Shown: piece after piece, positions 9,960 through 21,281 of the stretch
Numbering within the stretch: position 1 is the stretch's first letter
How the letters are laid out: the number at the start of each line of letters is the position of its first letter
DNA from: Strigamia acuminata
Taxonomy: Eukaryota > Arthropoda > Chilopoda > Geophilomorpha > Linotaeniidae
DNA: 64,000 nt
Direction: 5' to 3'
Assembly (NCBI GenBank): GCA_949358305.1
Contig: OX442319.1
Span: forward strand, 8,184,001 to 8,248,000
The notes under the pieces: model-generated
What the model was told of the DNA's origin: nothing
The model's database searches: none
The model's input: only the letters and a program-made list of their open reading frames with translations
Position numbers and translations under genes: made by a program

Positions 9960-10655
9960 TTTGTCAATTTTTGTTTGTTAAATTACCAGTATTTATTTAT
10001 TTATTTTTTATTTTTGCTTTTATTTCGTGAATTAGCAGATGTTAGTTGTAGTTTTTTTGTCATTAATCGGGGGCAGTACAGCCAAACCACCACCTCGTGG
10101 GTGCCCCTGGCCCACTGGACATTGAATCCAGTGGTACTGAATGAGAGTTCTGGTTGGTTTCTGGTTTTGATTTTCAAAAGATTTTTATTTTCCAAATTGT
10201 TTATATTTTTTATTTTTTATTTTTTATTTTTAGTTTGTTTTTAGTTGCTATTTAAGATACTGTGAGTTTTTTTTAAAGTTAATCGTTTATTTTCTATTTT
10301 TTAAGATTTAAGCTACCAATAATAACCGACAGACCAAGAACCACAAAGCAAAAAAGATTGTGTTTCGCTGAGGCGCGATGCAATTCTGCAGCCTACGCTC
10401 ATCATACCAAATTAATGGTACTCAGCACTGTGTCCCGGCCCTACAGCTCTCCCATTTTAAAGTTTCTCGATGTCAGCCGTTTAAACATCACTTATATGAA
10501 AAATGGAGAGAATTTATACCGACACTATCATGAGACAGTAAATACAATTATTAGATTCTAAGTAATAAAGAAAATTACCATATCTAAAATTAAACAAATT
10601 AGCATTACATATCGTTATCACTAATGTTGACACTTTCTTTTATATAAATTTAATT
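9960..10655. other. Spacer with outlying array-family fragment
   Basis: T-rich DNA. The segment 10045-10170 (ATCGGGGGCAGTACAGCC, then TGGGTGCCCCTGGCCCAC and AATGAGAGTTCTGG) is related to 33125-33215 of the large array. The remainder shows no gene. Confidence 0.35.
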
Positions 10656-10817
10656 TTAATGTAGATGCACTACGTGATACTGCATTGGACCACCAATAGG
10701 CACTAAATAAGTTCCAGTGTTGTTCACAGCATGCAACAGCATTAAACGGAGTGTACCGCCTGACGTTCGATTCACTGTGCCAACCCACAATGGGGCAAGA
10801 AGCTGTTGTACAGAAAC
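10656..10817 (-). CDS. Exon-like open stretch, unknown
   Basis: On the minus strand an acceptor-like GATGAATTAG is followed by 53 open codons ending in TAA, with protein-like composition (LLAPLWVGTVNRTSGG and NTGTYLVPIGGP). I recognise no family. There is no convincing partner exon upstream. It may be the last exon of a small gene or a transposon fragment. Confidence 0.2.
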   Translation of the reverse strand, partial: VSVQQLLAPLWVGTVNRTSGGTLRLMLLHAVNNTGTYLVPIGGPMQYHVVHLH

Positions 10818-13438
10818 CTAATTCATCATTGGTGATGTTAATCGCTTAAATCTCCATAGTATATTTTGACGATTGTGTACCTCCACTCCACGTCACTTGT
10901 GGTCCAGAGAATGGCCCTGACGGTTGGACTTTCAGCAGCAGATCTGCAGACAATGGCAGTGTGGCCTGTTTTACCACATGCATTGAATGCATACCAATTC
11001 GTCAATTCGTCAAAAAGTCGTACCAATTTGTTTGTTATATGTATAGGAGTGCCAGTGAATAGAGTGGCACTGGAAGGCAGTATCCAACATCTCTCAAATC
11101 TGCTCGATCTGCTTTTACCGCAAATCCGTCAACGTCCGCTGCACGAAGACATCCGATTAGCGGGAGAGAAATTACTGTGGGTCTATAGACTAATTTGTCT
11201 ACATTCACCTAGTACCTTGCTGCACCATAAATTCCCACGAGTTTCTTATTACAATTGTAAGGTTTTGTAAGGTCTAGCTAGCACTGTGTTTATTCCTTTT
11301 GCCACTAGAGTTTCTTGTGTGACTAACAACATGGCAGCCCACAGGCCAACGTGGCTATTTTGTTTTCAACGAATATTTTTCATTTTTTTGCAAGTTTATA
11401 TATAATTAAATTCATAATTTTATATATTTTGTTTAATATTTAGTCTGGCATGTTGCTATAAGTGCCAGACAAACTGGCACGACTTCGACAATCGCATAGC
11501 GCTCGTGAGGCGCGCATCGCACAACATCGCCAATTCCTAAAAATGGATCTAGAGTTAGATTACAAAAGGTATATTGCCAAAATACCGTGTTACGACGCGT
11601 TACAACGCTTCCACAAAACACCATTTACCCTTCTACAATTACTGCAAAATTCTAGTTTTCTTCCCCTTTTTGAGTTTTGGAATTCAGACAGGAAAAACTC
11701 CAAATATGGAGGATAAAATCTCATTCTTTCACTGCTTTCAAAGAATGGCCATCATGTTATCAGATTATTAGCGATTGACTTTATCTCGCTACAGATGCAC
11801 AGGAAAAAGAGCTGAATTACAACGCTATTTGAGATGTCTTGGCATCGTTATAAAGACACTCCGGGATGTCATATCTGCATTATGCTGACGTGTAATTTCA
11901 GAATCATTTCGAATGAATCCTGGGCCAAATATAAAGAATTGTACCAAGAGAGTTGAGTTGCATTGGCAATTGTACTACAACGGCAGAAAATGGTAATAAT
12001 ATCTATGGATTGTTGAGTGGCAGTGTGGCGGACACAACGGGTGCCCCGTATTTTTTACTGCTATTTGTATTTCCAACTGTCACGACAAGTTTGGAACAGC
12101 AAGTATCTTTGGAATCACAAGTTTGTTTTAACAAACAAGTGGCTGCAAGTTTGGAGAAAGAATTAGCTGGAATTGGAGAAACTAGTACCGGTAGCTGTTT
12201 GTTGATTTTCCCCGAGTTCCACTCCACGAACGTTTAAAAAACGTACAAAGGTGCACCAAAACCTTCTAAACTGCTTCATTTTATTCCGCAGTTATTCAAT
12301 CCGTGTTCATTGAACGGTTCATAATAATCAATTATTATTTTTCCTCGCATAATTAGTGGCACTTTCAAATTTCGCCGAAACTCAATCCGCGGTAATTCAT
12401 TCCGCGATATATTAACCCAATATATTTGGTCACACAGAAACTCAAGCCACACACTTATATTATACATTATGTGTGGTCTTACAAGAGGATCTCAGCACGT
12501 CACCAGCGTCTAATCAATTACAAACTCAAAGCCACATATTTCAAATTATATTTGGTCTTACAAGAGATCTGAGCATGACACAGCCAACAAGAAATAAACA
12601 ATAAATTATAAATACAGATGTATAAATGCAATACGACGACCAACGACGACCACTTATTTCGTTTTAAATTCAGGACACAATAGGCCTAAAATGGCGTCGA
12701 AGCTTCTCATTTTCCGCAACAAACACGACAACCATTAAAATTTTCGAAGAAGAGATAACATAATACCATGCAAGGTAAAAACTTATCCATTGTCCAGTAC
12801 CACTAGCACGAAAAAAACGAACTCAAATCAGTTTTCAAATGACGACGACAACAACATAACATGGACGGCAATCAACGACACGAAACGAACAAGATGGCTG
12901 TCTGAGAACACAAGTTCGAGACGATATCACGTGACATCAGCAAGCCTCGAACCGAACTGCAAAAATAATTAAACGGGTTGCACTCTGGTGACGGAAATCA
13001 AAGGTAAAACATTTCATTGATAACCATGGAATCGGTTGGACTGTCTCATCGTTTGTTCCGGCCATCGCGAACATCGTCTGGAGCAATTAAAAAGTACACG
13101 TTTCTACCGAATGATAATCTGTGACAGATAATGAGGTTTTATTTCCGAGACAAATAAAATCACATCAATCATTTAACAAATTTGACAGAAAAGTGTGTGT
13201 GTGTATATATCACATTTGATTGTAACCAAAAATAAATACAATAATTTTTCCAAGTAAACCATTACAAACAGTTTTGTATAGATAAAAAATTGGAAACATT
13301 TTGTGTGTAAACTTATCACACTGTGATAAATAAATGTCTTAAAAATGCACAAAAATCAAAGACAGGTGCACTCCAAAACATTCATCGCAGCTCCAGCTTT
13401 ACAGTAGTTTCATTCCATAACCGGTTTAAGTTTGTGTT
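10818..13438. other. Gene-poor region
   Basis: No gene is supported. Noted items are an open patch at about 11460-11580 with Arg- and Ala-rich translation before a GT, a short direct repeat built on GGTCTTACAAGAG at about 12475 and 12558, and several tracts beginning AGGTGCA (12248, 13367) that resemble the ends of the short hairpin elements near 19.7 and 20.2 kb. Confidence 0.3.
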
Positions 13439-13624
13439 CAGTGCTGGACTGGCCCGGCGAGATATTCGGAATTTCCCGCTGTGATTTTATTAAAATATAA
13501 AATAGGTTATTAAAATAATCAGTTGCAACCCAAATTGAGTGTGAGAAAGACGTGTTACCGACTCGTCTCGGACAATACACTATCCAGATTTCCCGGTACT
13601 AAATTTGTTCCCAGTCCAGCCCTG
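13439..13624. mobile_element. hAT-type MITE, copy 1
   Basis: The element begins CAGTGCTGGACTGG and ends CCCAGTCCAGCCCTG, so the ends are inverted repeats. It is flanked by TTTGTGTT on the left (13431-13438) and TTTGCGTT on the right (13625-13632), an 8-bp target duplication with one change. An 8-bp duplication with CAG...CTG ends is typical of hAT elements. At 186 bp with no transposase it is a non-autonomous MITE, related to the copy at 22044. Confidence 0.75.
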
Positions 13625-13928
13625 TTTGCGTTTAACCGGTCAATTTCCGTTTTGCTTACACCGGTTGCAGAAACGACCTTGGGGACGGAACTGATGTCAC
13701 AACATTGGACTCATTAGACATTTCACCGGAGATACGGGCGTCATGAGTGTTTTCGAATGCACCTAGTGTTTTTTTTTAGAATGGATATGCACTCGTATGT
13801 TAGTGTATAAAAAGTAAAAAGGTATATGACTAGAATTCTTCGCTTCACACAAACAAAGACCTGAGATGAAGTAATGGAATGAGATGATGAATTTCAGTTG
13901 GTTGAGTTGAGTTGCTGATGAATTAATA

Positions 13929-15781
13929 TCAGTAGTTGAATAAATTGAATAAAACCGCAAACATTGTGCAAGCTGCATAAACGCCCAGTGCAACCCACCA
14001 AATCCATTGTTCGTTAAGTTTTTGTTCAAAGTTTTTTAACACTAAGAGTCCGATAGTCAGTCCAGCCAAAGCACCGGTTAGATGAGCTACGTAGCTGACG
14101 GGCGCGCCATTGTGGTGGCTAGCGTAACGATCGTACACGGCAAATCCTACATCTGCGCAGGCTGCAGAAAAATATAATAATATAATATAATATAATATAA
14201 TATAATATAATATAATTAATCAAACATTCGTGTAATAAATTTCCCGAACTCACCAATCAAAAATATGCCAATTAATCTCGCTATACCAAATTCCATGTGA
14301 TTGTAATTCTGTAAAAGCAAATTATTAAAATTGTTTTGCGATTTGTGATGTGTATACTGTTACTTACCAATAAAATATTGCTTAGATGTGCAGCTAAAAG
14401 AGCATAAACTCCACCAGAAGCACCGACTAAATATACGTCGCTATCGAATACTGATGTTCCTAATGAACCTAAATAACATTTTTGTGTTCAGACGCAAGAA
14501 ATTGTTTGACTAGTAATTGTGTTACCTGCTAAAACTCCTGCCATATATACAATACCTATTCTCATAGATCCGTGAACCATTTCTAATGGTAGTCCTACCA
14601 TTATTTGCACTATTAGATTGAATATTAAGTGAAGCCATCTACAAAAGAGAATGTTCATTAGAGATTGGACTTTAATCATTTGCTTTGCTGATTTTTAATT
14701 TGATCATTTCAAAGCTATTCCAACACACAAATATTTCTTGAAGCTATCCTGAAACAGTTTAAATGCTATAAAAGGTCAAAAATGACCAATTTTAGGCTAT
14801 CAAGCGTCTAAAATACCTGTTATATGCTATAAAAGGTCAAAAATGACCAATTTTAGACTATCAAGAGTCTAAAATACCTGTTATATTCTATAAAAGGTCA
14901 ACAATGACCAATTTTAGGCTATTAAGAGTCTAAAATGACCAATTTTAGGCTATTAATAGTCTAAAATAACTATTATATGCTGTAAAAGGTCTAAAATAAC
15001 TGTTATATGCTATAAAAGGACTAAAATAACGGTTAGAGTTCGAAGCGTATAACGGCCGAAAGCCGAAGGTGACCAACTTACACCCATGTATACTATCCAT
15101 CACTATAGTCCTGCACTGGTAAATTTACAAATTAGCCAAATGTAGAATTTATTTAATTTTTGTTGTAAAAAAAATAATAAAAAATATTTTTTCATATAAT
15201 ACCACGAGATGGCGCCAAAACAAGGTTTTTTCTAAATATTTTTTTTAAATTTCACTCACTTATCAGCTGTCACATCAACATTGAATCATGATGATAATTG
15301 TCATCATCATGTTTTCAGTATTGGTGTCTTGCCATTACTCGTGATTTTATCCATCAAGTGTTTGTCTGCATGAATAGCCTTAATTTTGCCAATTTAATCG
15401 CACAAAAATGGCACGAACATTACAAAAGCACATTATAAGCTCTTAGTCTTTTACCCTGCATGTAAAACCATATAAAATAGAAATCTCCATATTTCAAAAC
15501 GTTTGTCTGGTCTATATATGAACAAACTATCAATGGGAACTGGTCCTGATGCATTTACTTCGCCAAGCCTCACCATGTAGAAAATAAAAAAACCTAACTG
15601 CATAAAAAAATAGTACAATATTAATATTTAGAATAATATTAGTTAAAAAAAGTGGTGTAGCTACCTCGATTAAAGTAATAATTACTACAAACAGTGGTGG
15701 AGGACAACATGTGTAGTTGTCCGCGTAATATTTCCTATTCCGATCATCCGGGAAGAATTCTTCGGCAATCAAATTGACCAT
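13929..15781 (-). CDS. Rhomboid intramembrane serine protease
   Basis: Seven-helix protease of the RHBDL/Drosophila rhomboid group, which cuts EGF-type precursors within the membrane. The exons (minus strand) are 15781-15665, 15597-15455, 14638-14526, 14468-14368, 14308-14254 and 14161-13929; all borders are GT-AG and the phases join, giving about 255 residues. The sequence shows [14 protein letters not shown], then [30 protein letters not shown], the catalytic serine in [12 protein letters not shown], and the catalytic histidine in [14 protein letters not shown]. The first in-frame ATG is at 15781; an in-frame TAG lies upstream in the same open stretch. The EF-hand or cytoplasmic N-terminal region found in many RHBDLs is therefore not visible and may lie on an exon I did not find. 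A donor at about 17481 may belong to a 5' exon of this gene. Confidence 0.88.
14169..14216. repeat. ATAAT microsatellite in a rhomboid intron
   Basis: A run of about eight near-perfect TATAA units in the short intron between the last two rhomboid exons. Confidence 0.8.
14758..15040. repeat. Tandem repeat (about 61 bp unit) in a rhomboid intron
   Basis: Repeats of a unit containing TATAAAAGGTCAAAAATGACC followed by AATTTTAG and CTATCAAG, with TAAAATACCTGTTAT at the end. There are three full copies, then shortened ones. It lies in the 816-bp intron between exons 15597-15455 and 14638-14526. The unit carries the short palindromes GGTCA...TGACC. Confidence 0.8.
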
Positions 15782-15835
15782 TTTTCGAATAAAAATATTT
15801 TCGTTCGCAAACCGTTTGGTTTCGATGGTGGACAG

Positions 15836-16640
15836 CTATCTTGATACCGTAGGTCCGTGAGCCATTCATCTAAAAATAATTATAAATAAATGATGTAATC
15901 AAAACGTGAGGTAGAATAATAATAACAAATAATAATAAAATGTTATCATCAATTGTGATTATCTGTGGTTGCGCAGATTATCTGCGGTAATATAATCTTA
16001 GATGTGGTTTCAAACGTCATTATAATGATAGCAAGATCCATTTCTGATGAAATTTTATTAACAATAATACATTATGTAATTTAAAATTGTTTTTCTATTA
16101 ATAAATGTTTGTGAGGAAATTTTGTGTGCCGATATTTATTTGATGTTTTAATTTCTGTTTCATACCTGAGTAAATATATGCATAAACTACGTTTGTAGCT
16201 TGGAATAATTTAATAAAAACATTCTCCAGCTGTTTTTTAAAACGATTTGCATTGCTGTAAACTGTGAAAACACTTGCTTACAAACCAAAGTGCAATCAAC
16301 TTAAACTTTGGTTATTGTACTGTGAAATAAATATTTAGAAACGTAAATTAGCGCCTCCATTTCTGGCATTAACTCGCAGTTATTCATTCATTTATAAAAA
16401 TAAAATGTATTTTATACAACATATAGACTGAGTCTAAGTTAAAAATAGAAAGTTTGGGAAAGTTTGGGAAATCTTTTTGGAATTTTTACACCGAATCACT
16501 CGTTAAAATCAAATAAATCAGCAAAATAAACACAAACAGCTGAACCGAACAGCTGAGCAGCAATATAGAAAATTTAAAAAAAATAAAAATAAATTTAAAA
16601 AAAATAAAAAATAAAAAATAGTACAAAGTGCTTTGCCTTT
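15836..16640. other. Region upstream of rhomboid; possible intron
   Basis: AT-rich DNA with no gene. A TTTTTAG acceptor at about 15871 lies just upstream of the first rhomboid coding exon (minus strand). If it is used, this stretch is an intron leading to a 5' exon near 17.5 kb. Confidence 0.3.
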
Positions 16641-16664
16641 CTCTCTCTCTCTCTCCTATACAGG

Positions 16665-16718
16665 TCTAGCCATGTCTGAAACCAACGAGTATTTATCCCG
16701 TCTCGCTAGAGAGCCGTG
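16665..16718 (+). CDS. Possible first coding exon of an unknown gene
   Basis: A (CT)n tract and CTATACAG acceptor precede an ATG at 16672 with 15 codons (MSETNEYLSRLAREP) and then a GTATGT donor. Codon use is more gene-like than the surrounding A/T tracts. No downstream exon that keeps the phase open could be found, so the rest of the gene is missing or this is fortuitous. The NEYLSRL core also occurs in the small array protein starting at 28882. Confidence 0.3.
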
Positions 16719-16999
16719 GTATGTTCAAACCCAAAATATCGTACTTTAAAACATCGAAACCAAAAAATCCAAAAAACCAAAAAAAAATCCAACAATACAT
16801 CCAATTTATTATTATTATTTTTTTTTTTTAAAAAAAAATAAAAAAATAAAAACAAAGTTAAAATAAATCAATAAAATTAAATAAAATAAAATTTAAGAAA
16901 TAAAAACCCAAATTGTTTACTTCTAAGTTTGTAACAACTTGCCCTCCACTAACCCCCATTTAAAAATAATTCTCTTTGTAATCAGCGGTTAAACAGTAC

Positions 17000-17710
17000 C
17001 CATCCTTGTCGGCATGCAACTCACCACTCGCTTCTCCCGAGTCCCCCGTCCCCTTAAAACATTCCAATCCGTTCCAAACCAGCACCCACACCCCAAAAAA
17101 CCCCAAAACCCGCTCCCAAAACCCCGAAAACCCCCAAACTTACACATATTTCACGCGATATCCAACATTTACACCCAACCGCCGACCTAAAACACTAAAA
17201 CGCGGCCATTGCCACCTGGAAAGTAAGGCCGAACAACACACCTGCCCCTATTCTCGAGGAACGCAACCATGCTTCTCCATTCTCCCAACACCGGATGAGC
17301 GCCCACGCCCTCCATGAAGGTATTTCACCGCCTGGAGCCACGATTTTCGCTCACGGACCCAGACAGAGCATTGCAAAGAAGCGTTTTTGTCGCTTTTGAC
17401 CCGTTTGCACCGGCGATTTAACCCGAAAAAGCGAAAAACGGTGGAAATTTGGTGCAATTGAGGGGGGGAAATCGACTTACCTATGTCCTGAGTGGTGTTT
17501 TTCCTACAAAACATCAAGGGAAGACGAACACATGGGAGCAAGCAAGGAAAGGAAGTGACAGCCAGCTGGCTTGGCTCCCCTCTGCTCCGAGGGAATGGAA
17601 TGGCAAGATGAATCCCAGTTAATAGAGGGCACAAGAGGGAGAGGAGGGGCCTGCATTGGGATTGGCAACGGGCATGAATGTCCATGTTTCGACATAGGTG
17701 GCAAAGTTGG
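17000..17710. other. GC-rich island with a minus-strand splice donor
   Basis: This segment is clearly more GC-rich than its surroundings. On the minus strand CAGGACATAG/GTAAGTCG forms a consensus donor with its exon end at about 17482, so a 5' exon running from roughly 17700 to 17482 is plausible; it may be the untranslated first exon of the rhomboid gene. Open frames on both strands here are Pro-, Ser- and Gly-rich and match nothing I know. It may be a promoter region. Confidence 0.35.
17085..17145 (-). repeat. C-rich tract, G-quadruplex potential on the minus strand
   Basis: Six runs of three to five C separated by short A-rich spacers (for example ACCCCAAAAAACCCC and ACCCCGAAAACCCCC). The complementary strand meets the G3+N1-7 quadruplex pattern. 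Confidence 0.6.
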
Positions 17711-17714
17711 CGTG

Positions 17715-17795
17715 AAATTTGGGGTTTTTTGGGTGGTTTTGGGGGTTTTGGGGGTTTTTGGATGTGTTTTGACTGTTTTGGGGTGTTTTGGATGG
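17715..17795 (+). repeat. G-rich tract, G-quadruplex potential on the plus strand
   Basis: Repeated GGGG/TTTT runs (GGGGTTTTTTGGG, GGGGGTTTTGGGGG and so on) forming a plus-strand quadruplex candidate. It roughly mirrors the C-rich tract 600 bp upstream. Confidence 0.6.
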
Positions 17796-18795
17796 TTATA
17801 TCAATTTTTTTTTATTATTTGTTTGTTATTTTTTTTTAATTTATTGAATTGTATAATGAGGAAACAAGCAATTGTGGCAAGGGAAGTGAGTTTTTTTTTT
17901 TCGGTTTCCTCTTCTCTTGGAATGATTATTGTAAATTAGAAGGCGTTTTTTTTTTTGATGATGCAAGTCGTCACCTTTAAAGGTCATGGAATGAGTAATA
18001 AGTGAAAGTTTGAGAACCGTAAGATGTTGGGATTTTTTTTTTTTTGGTTAATTTGGTTTGTTTAGTCGTTGTTCGTGAGGGGGTATTGTTGTTTTGGCGT
18101 TTATGGGTTTTTTTGGGGGGTTTTTTGGGGTTTTTTTTTGGTTGTTTGGTTTTATTGCAGGATTTGTTGGTTTTTAAGTGTTGGATATTTTTCTGGTTGG
18201 GAGGAATGAAGTGTTGTGGAAGTAAATACGTATCGGTGTTGTGTATCGTCTTGCGGTTGGTCTTGGTGATTAACGAGGGTTTCTGATGTCCCAGATTGAG
18301 TTCTGTGTCTGGTTTTTCTCTCGAGGTGTCGTCAGTAGTTATGTTCAAAAAGTAGTGTTGTACAAGTGTTTTTTGGGTTTGTGTTTTTGTTTTGTGGTGT
18401 TAAAAGCTGGGAAAAGAAAAATACAAACATCTGAAACACTTGAAACACGGGTTTTTGAATGCGGTTGTTGTTTTGGATTTATTTTTTTTTGTGAAATTTA
18501 AATTTAAATTTTGATTTTGGATTTTTCTAAAAGATATTTATTTTGATTTAAAATTAAGAAAATCCTGGAAAATATATTTTTTTGATTTAAAATCGTTTTA
18601 AAATGATTTGTTTTGATTGAAAATCGTTTTAAAATTATTTGTTTTGATTGAAAATTGTTTAAAAATTATTTATTTTGTTTGCTTTATTTTCGTGTTTGAC
18701 TAACAATAAATTGTCCAACACATAAGACTATTTACGATTTCCATTTTTTTGTCTTTTCATAAAAAAAAAAATAATTATAAAAATTGTAAACTGCG
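17796..18795. other. T/G-rich low-complexity region
   Basis: Long T and G homopolymer runs, then at about 18535-18690 imperfect copies of a unit of about 45 bp built on TTTTGATTGAAAATCGTTTTAAAA. Open frames here reflect base composition only. No gene is called. Confidence 0.4.
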
Positions 18796-21281
18796 TCAGT
18801 GTATGAATCGATACATTAATCTATTAACACGATGAGATTCATCCAACATAATCATGTGACTAGCATTTGGAATCAACTCTAAAACAGATCTTGGGATCGC
18901 CTTTTCCATCTCGCATTCTTCGACGAGCGTAACATACGGATCTCTCAGCCCATAAATCAACAAAGTTGGGATTGTAATGGACCGATAAAACGACAAATTT
19001 CCCTCACGCCACGTCTGACCATACGCAAAATTCTCAAGCACGTATGTCGGTACTTCGAACGTCTGGGGTATGGAAATCTCCCGGCTGCTCGGACAGTAGA
19101 ACAACTCGCGACTAAATAAAAATAAAAATCACATAAATACAAAGTATTAAACAACTGCACATCAAGTATACCTATACAGGCCACAGTAGTCTAGTGGCTG
19201 AACACAAGTTTTAAGGCATGTCATGCAGGTAAATCCAGTTTCTCTTCGTTTAAGACCAACAGGACCACCACCGCTCATTAAAATGAGATTACAAACTTTA
19301 GAAAGTCGTTTTTTAGCTAAGGCGGAAGCGAGTGAAGACCTAGAAATACAAAAAGAAATTAATTATGAATTATTGGTGTATTCAAGTATAATTTTAATTT
19401 GTAGAAAAGCCAATGAAAATCAATATCAGGAGGTGGCAGATATTTAATTTTAAAAAAAAAGTTGCCGATACTGATATTTCTAATTTATCAAAATGGCTGA
19501 TATGCAAAGTTGAAATCACAGCATCGTGATGAGTTTGTCAAAACATGAGTTCTACATAATAAAATACGCAGATCTGCATGTTTTATTGAGTGGATAATTT
19601 AAAAAATCGTGCAAACTATGCACCATTTTTAAATTACACATTAGTTGCATTCAAAAAGTCTAAAACGGATGCAATACTCGTTTCGTGTTTGTCCGTGACG
19701 TCATTCCCAATGTTATTCAATGGGAATGATGTCACGTACAGATACGAAACGAGTTTTGCATACGTTTTAGACTTTTTTGAATGCACCTATTAAATATTTT
19801 ATATTAATAAATTATTTTTATAACATTTTTATAACCTCCAAACCTGTCCGAACACGGTAAAACCTCGAATATCCGAATTAATTGGGAGGCATGGGTGTTC
19901 ATAAAACCGAATTGTTCGGATTATACATATTATGTACATATTATGTACTGCGTATGTAAATAAAGTCATTAAAATATTGTTAAAGAGCATTAAAACTGAC
20001 CAAAAATGGATAAAAATTGTCAAAAAACATTAAAAACCGATTAAAAATATGTGAAAATCGTACAAAAACCGTCTACTGATATTCGGATAATCGAACATTC
20101 GTATAACCGGTATTTCGATAATCGAGGTTCTACCGTATATATAATGAATGAGTGCATAAACATTTCCAACTGATGTAATATTGCAGCATAACAAGTGTGT
20201 TCAAATTGGTAAGCAAATACTTAAAAGTTTTCTTAAGAAAATAAAAATTAGTTAAGTGAAAACGAGTTTACCAACTCAAAATTTTCTTAACCAATTTGAA
20301 TGCACCTAATGTTATTCTAACATCGTCGTTTCCTTAAAGACGTTAAGTCGCTTCTCTTTCGCTCATTTACCCGTAAGAATGTCCGACAACAACGTTCCGC
20401 TGCACAGAGTATTGATCGAAAATAGCAAGAACATCTGCCAGAATTTGCTTGAACTTGTACAATTTGGAAGTGTACGGCGCGGAACTAAATCCGTGTCCGA
20501 TCAAGTCTACCGCGACGGTCTCATAACCCCGCTCTTGGAAATACTTCATCTGATTCGTCCACACATCTGCCGAAGTCCCCACACCGTGTATGAAAAATAT
20601 CAGCGGCTTCTCATCACTCGTTGAATTAAGCTTCTGGAATTGCACCGCATCTGCCATATTGGATCCCCATGTTGAGCATTCACTGGACAGGTCATCCACA
20701 TAGCACGGATTGACTATGCCTCCTCCAATGCCATTCTGGTGTCTAAAAGGCTGTCTAAATTGACTAAAGGCGTCTTTAATAGCCTGCTTGATGATTATAT
20801 CCGCCCAAATGTCCAGTTTTTCGTCCAATTTCAACTTTTCAAACACTTTTTCCGCGTTTTCGTTCACTTTTTGTACATTTTCGTCCAGTTTTTGCGAGTT
20901 TTCGTCCACTTTTTGTGCGTTTTCGCCAAGTTTTTCGTCGAATTTAAACCTTTCGTCCACTTTTTGTGAGTTTTCATTCACTTTTTGTGAGTTTTCGTCC
21001 ATTTTTTGTGCATTTTCGTCCACTTTTTGTGCATTTTCGTCCACTTTTTGCGCGTTTTCGTCCACTTTTTGTGCATTTTCGTCACGTTTCTTGGGTTTGT
21101 GGTGGATTATTCGAAGTGTGCGCTTCACGCCCAGTTGTACCATTTCGACGTGTGGCGATTCGGACGGCGAGAGTGGACAAACTGGGATGGGACGAACGCG
21201 GCGTCGACGAAGGTGGCGTCGGAATTGGACGGTTTCTTGCACAAGTGCGAGGAGAGTGTTTCGCAGAGAGTTTCTCCACAT
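18796..21281 (-). CDS. ABHD8: ABHD8-type alpha/beta hydrolase with heptad-repeat insert
   Basis: The exons (minus strand) are 21281-20371, 19339-19172 and 19111-18796. Borders are GT-AG and the phases join, for 464 residues. The fold motifs are in order: FFIHGVGTSADVW (oxyanion loop), VAVDLIGHGFSSAP, the nucleophile elbow VVGHSYGSS, LILMSGGGP, TLLIYGLRDPYV (acid region) and PNASHMIML (catalytic His). This order and the HG-x-SSAP and SGGGP signatures match the ABHD8 family rather than ABHD4/5. The start is the first ATG in the exon; only GTG precedes it before a stop. The unusual part lies before the hydrolase domain: a series of seven-residue units (DENAQKV and variants) encoded by 21-bp DNA repeats. 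The long first intron carries several MITEs. Confidence 0.88.
19646..19785. mobile_element. Long hairpin element (MITE-like), 140 bp
   Basis: Almost the whole segment folds on itself. The left arm TGCATTCAAAAAGTCTAAAA is matched by TTTTAGACTTTTTTGAATGCA on the right, and the pairing continues through ACTCGTTTCGT and GTCATTCCCA to a loop around 19714. It lies in the ABHD8 first intron. A CCTA follows the right end, as in the hairpin at 20195-20306. Confidence 0.75.
19854..20136. mobile_element. pogo/Tigger-like MITE
   Basis: The left end ACGGTAAAACCTCGAATATC is mirrored by a right end whose complement reads ACGGTAGAACCTCGATTATC. The 283-bp element contains further TTCGGAT/AATCGAA motifs and no coding frame. 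GTARAACCTCGA ends are characteristic of pogo/Tigger-type Tc1-mariner elements. Confidence 0.7.
20195..20306. mobile_element. Short hairpin element
   Basis: The left end GTTCAAATTGGTAAG and the right end CTTAACCAATTTGAATGCA are inverted repeats with a TTTTCTTAA-rich interior that also pairs. It shares a right terminus, GAATGCACCTA, with the hairpin at 19646. Confidence 0.55.
20850..21095 (-). repeat. 21-bp coding tandem repeat in the ABHD8 gene
   Basis: On the plus strand the unit is TTTTCGTCCACTTTTTGTGCA with small changes, about ten copies with a few interruptions. The multiple of three keeps the ABHD8 frame and adds heptads of the type DENAQKV, interrupted by longer DERFKFDEKL-like variants. 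Seven-residue periodicity with V/A/N core positions predicts a short coiled coil. Confidence 0.85.

Noticed and set aside
17006-17317. Pro/Thr-rich plus-strand frame as exon 2 of the gene starting at 16672
   Set aside because: No acceptor gives a phase that joins exon 1 without an early stop, and the composition reflects the C-rich tract.
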